Below are positions 7,207-7,741 of a DNA stretch of 7,741 nucleotides, one piece after another. The stretch is from NCBI GenBank assembly GCA_023441105.1, contig JAEZQX010000111.1, forward strand, positions 1-7,741. Reading direction: 5' to 3'. Origin of the DNA: Pseudomonadota bacterium. Lineage in GTDB: Bacteria; Pseudomonadota; Gammaproteobacteria; Burkholderiales; Burkholderiaceae. How positions within the stretch are numbered: the stretch's first letter is position 1; the number at the start of each line of letters is the position of its first letter. The translations under genes and the position numbers were made by a program. The notes under the pieces are model-generated. The model ran no database searches and was not told the DNA's origin. It saw nothing but the letters and a program-made list of their open reading frames with translations.

Positions 7207-7741
7207 ATGTCCCTGGTCTTCCTGATCATCCTGCCCTTTGTCGGCAGCCTGCTCGCCATCCTGCTGCCGATCCATGCCCGCAATGCGGAGTCGTTGGTGG
7301 CTGGGGCGATCGCCGTGATCGGGCTGGTGCAGGTTGCGCTGCTGTTCCCGGACATCGCCGCCGGCGAGGTGATCCGCCAGCGCATCGCCTGGCTGCCGGA
7401 CTGGGGCCTGGACTTCGTGATCCGCATCGACGGCTTCGCCTGGCTGTTCGCGATGCTGGTGCTGGGAATCGGCGCGCTGGTGGTGCTCTACGCCCGCTAC
7501 TACATGTCGCCGGCGGATCCGGTGCCGCGCTTCTTCTCCTTCCTGCTCGCGTTCATGGGCGCGATGCTCGGGATGGTGATCTCGGGGAACCTGATCCAGC
7601 TGGTGTTCTTCTGGGAGTTGACGAGCCTCTTTTCCTTCCTCCTGATCGGATATTGGCACCACCGCCAGGACGCCCGTCGCGGTGCCCGCATGGCACTGGT
7701 CGTAACCGGCGCCGGCGGGCTCTGCCTGCTCGCGGGGGTGC
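7207..7741 (+). CDS. mrpA: Monovalent cation/H+ antiporter subunit A (Mrp/Mnh/Pha type), 5' part
   Basis: The first 178 codons of a gene cut by the right edge. The product is the large subunit A of Mrp/Mnh/Pha antiporters, related to NuoL of complex I, which exchange Na+ or K+ for protons across the inner membrane and support pH and salt homeostasis. Transmembrane segments are visible at about 3-21, 28-48, 75-97, 108-128, 130-149 and 161-178. Diagnostic subunit-A features are the LVVLYARYYMSP segment (91-102), FLLAFMGAMLGMV (112-124), FFWELTS with the conserved membrane Glu137, and the GYWHHRQDARRGARMAL stretch (148-164). These fit subunit A better than NuoL or hydrogenase-4 subunits. The start at 7207 gives the usual short N-terminus running straight into helix one. 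The remaining subunits probably lie downstream, outside the window. Whether it carries a fused subunit B, as in PhaAB proteins, cannot be seen. Confidence 0.88.
   Translation, partial: MSLVFLIILPFVGSLLAILLPIHARNAESLVAGAIAVIGLVQVALLFPDIAAGEVIRQRIAWLPDWGLDFVIRIDGFAWLFAMLVLGIGALVVLYARYYMSPADPVPRFFSFLLAFMGAMLGMVISGNLIQLVFFWELTSLFSFLLIGYWHHRQDARRGARMALVVTGAGGLCLLAGV

Overview
The window is GC-rich bacterial chromosomal DNA, judged by eye to be about two-thirds G+C with strong G/C bias at third codon positions. It is almost entirely coding and shows no mobile elements, RNA genes, CRISPR or obvious foreign segments. The gene set suggests a proteobacterium, probably a high-GC gammaproteobacterium: a BrkB/YihY-family membrane protein, an E. 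coli-type MaeB malic enzyme with a fused phosphotransacetylase domain, two lipoproteins, and an Mrp/Pha-type antiporter subunit. Nothing in the sequence fixes the genus.

Layout, left to right. On the minus strand (1442 to 3) lies a complete YihY/BrkB-family membrane protein with a cytoplasmic winged-helix-like tail. A 133-bp divergent intergenic region separates it from the plus-strand genes. At 1576-4275 is a large lipoprotein with a polyglycine tether, a small N-terminal beta domain and RCC1-like repeats near its C-terminus. A 61-bp gap carrying an extended -10 promoter, a small hairpin and a strong Shine-Dalgarno leads into maeB (4337-6682). The maeB stop overlaps (ATGA) the start of a small lipoprotein with a chagasin/I42-like fold (6679-7137). 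After 69 bp, at 7207, the first subunit of a multisubunit cation/proton antiporter begins and runs off the right edge.

The only clear transcriptional unit is maeB plus the small lipoprotein. Malic enzyme makes pyruvate and NADPH in the cytoplasm, whereas the lipoprotein should sit in the envelope, so their link is probably shared expression rather than a shared reaction. The antiporter gene appears to have its own, possibly leaderless, promoter and probably heads an Mrp/Pha operon outside the window. The large RCC1-like lipoprotein and the YihY protein are divergently transcribed and have no evident functional tie.

Most of the window is ordinary housekeeping DNA. The parts worth a second look are the architecture of the 899-residue lipoprotein, the chagasin-like protein whose inhibitor loops look degenerate, the predicted leaderless antiporter start, and small inverted repeats straddling three stop codons. 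I did not find a convincing new multi-gene system.
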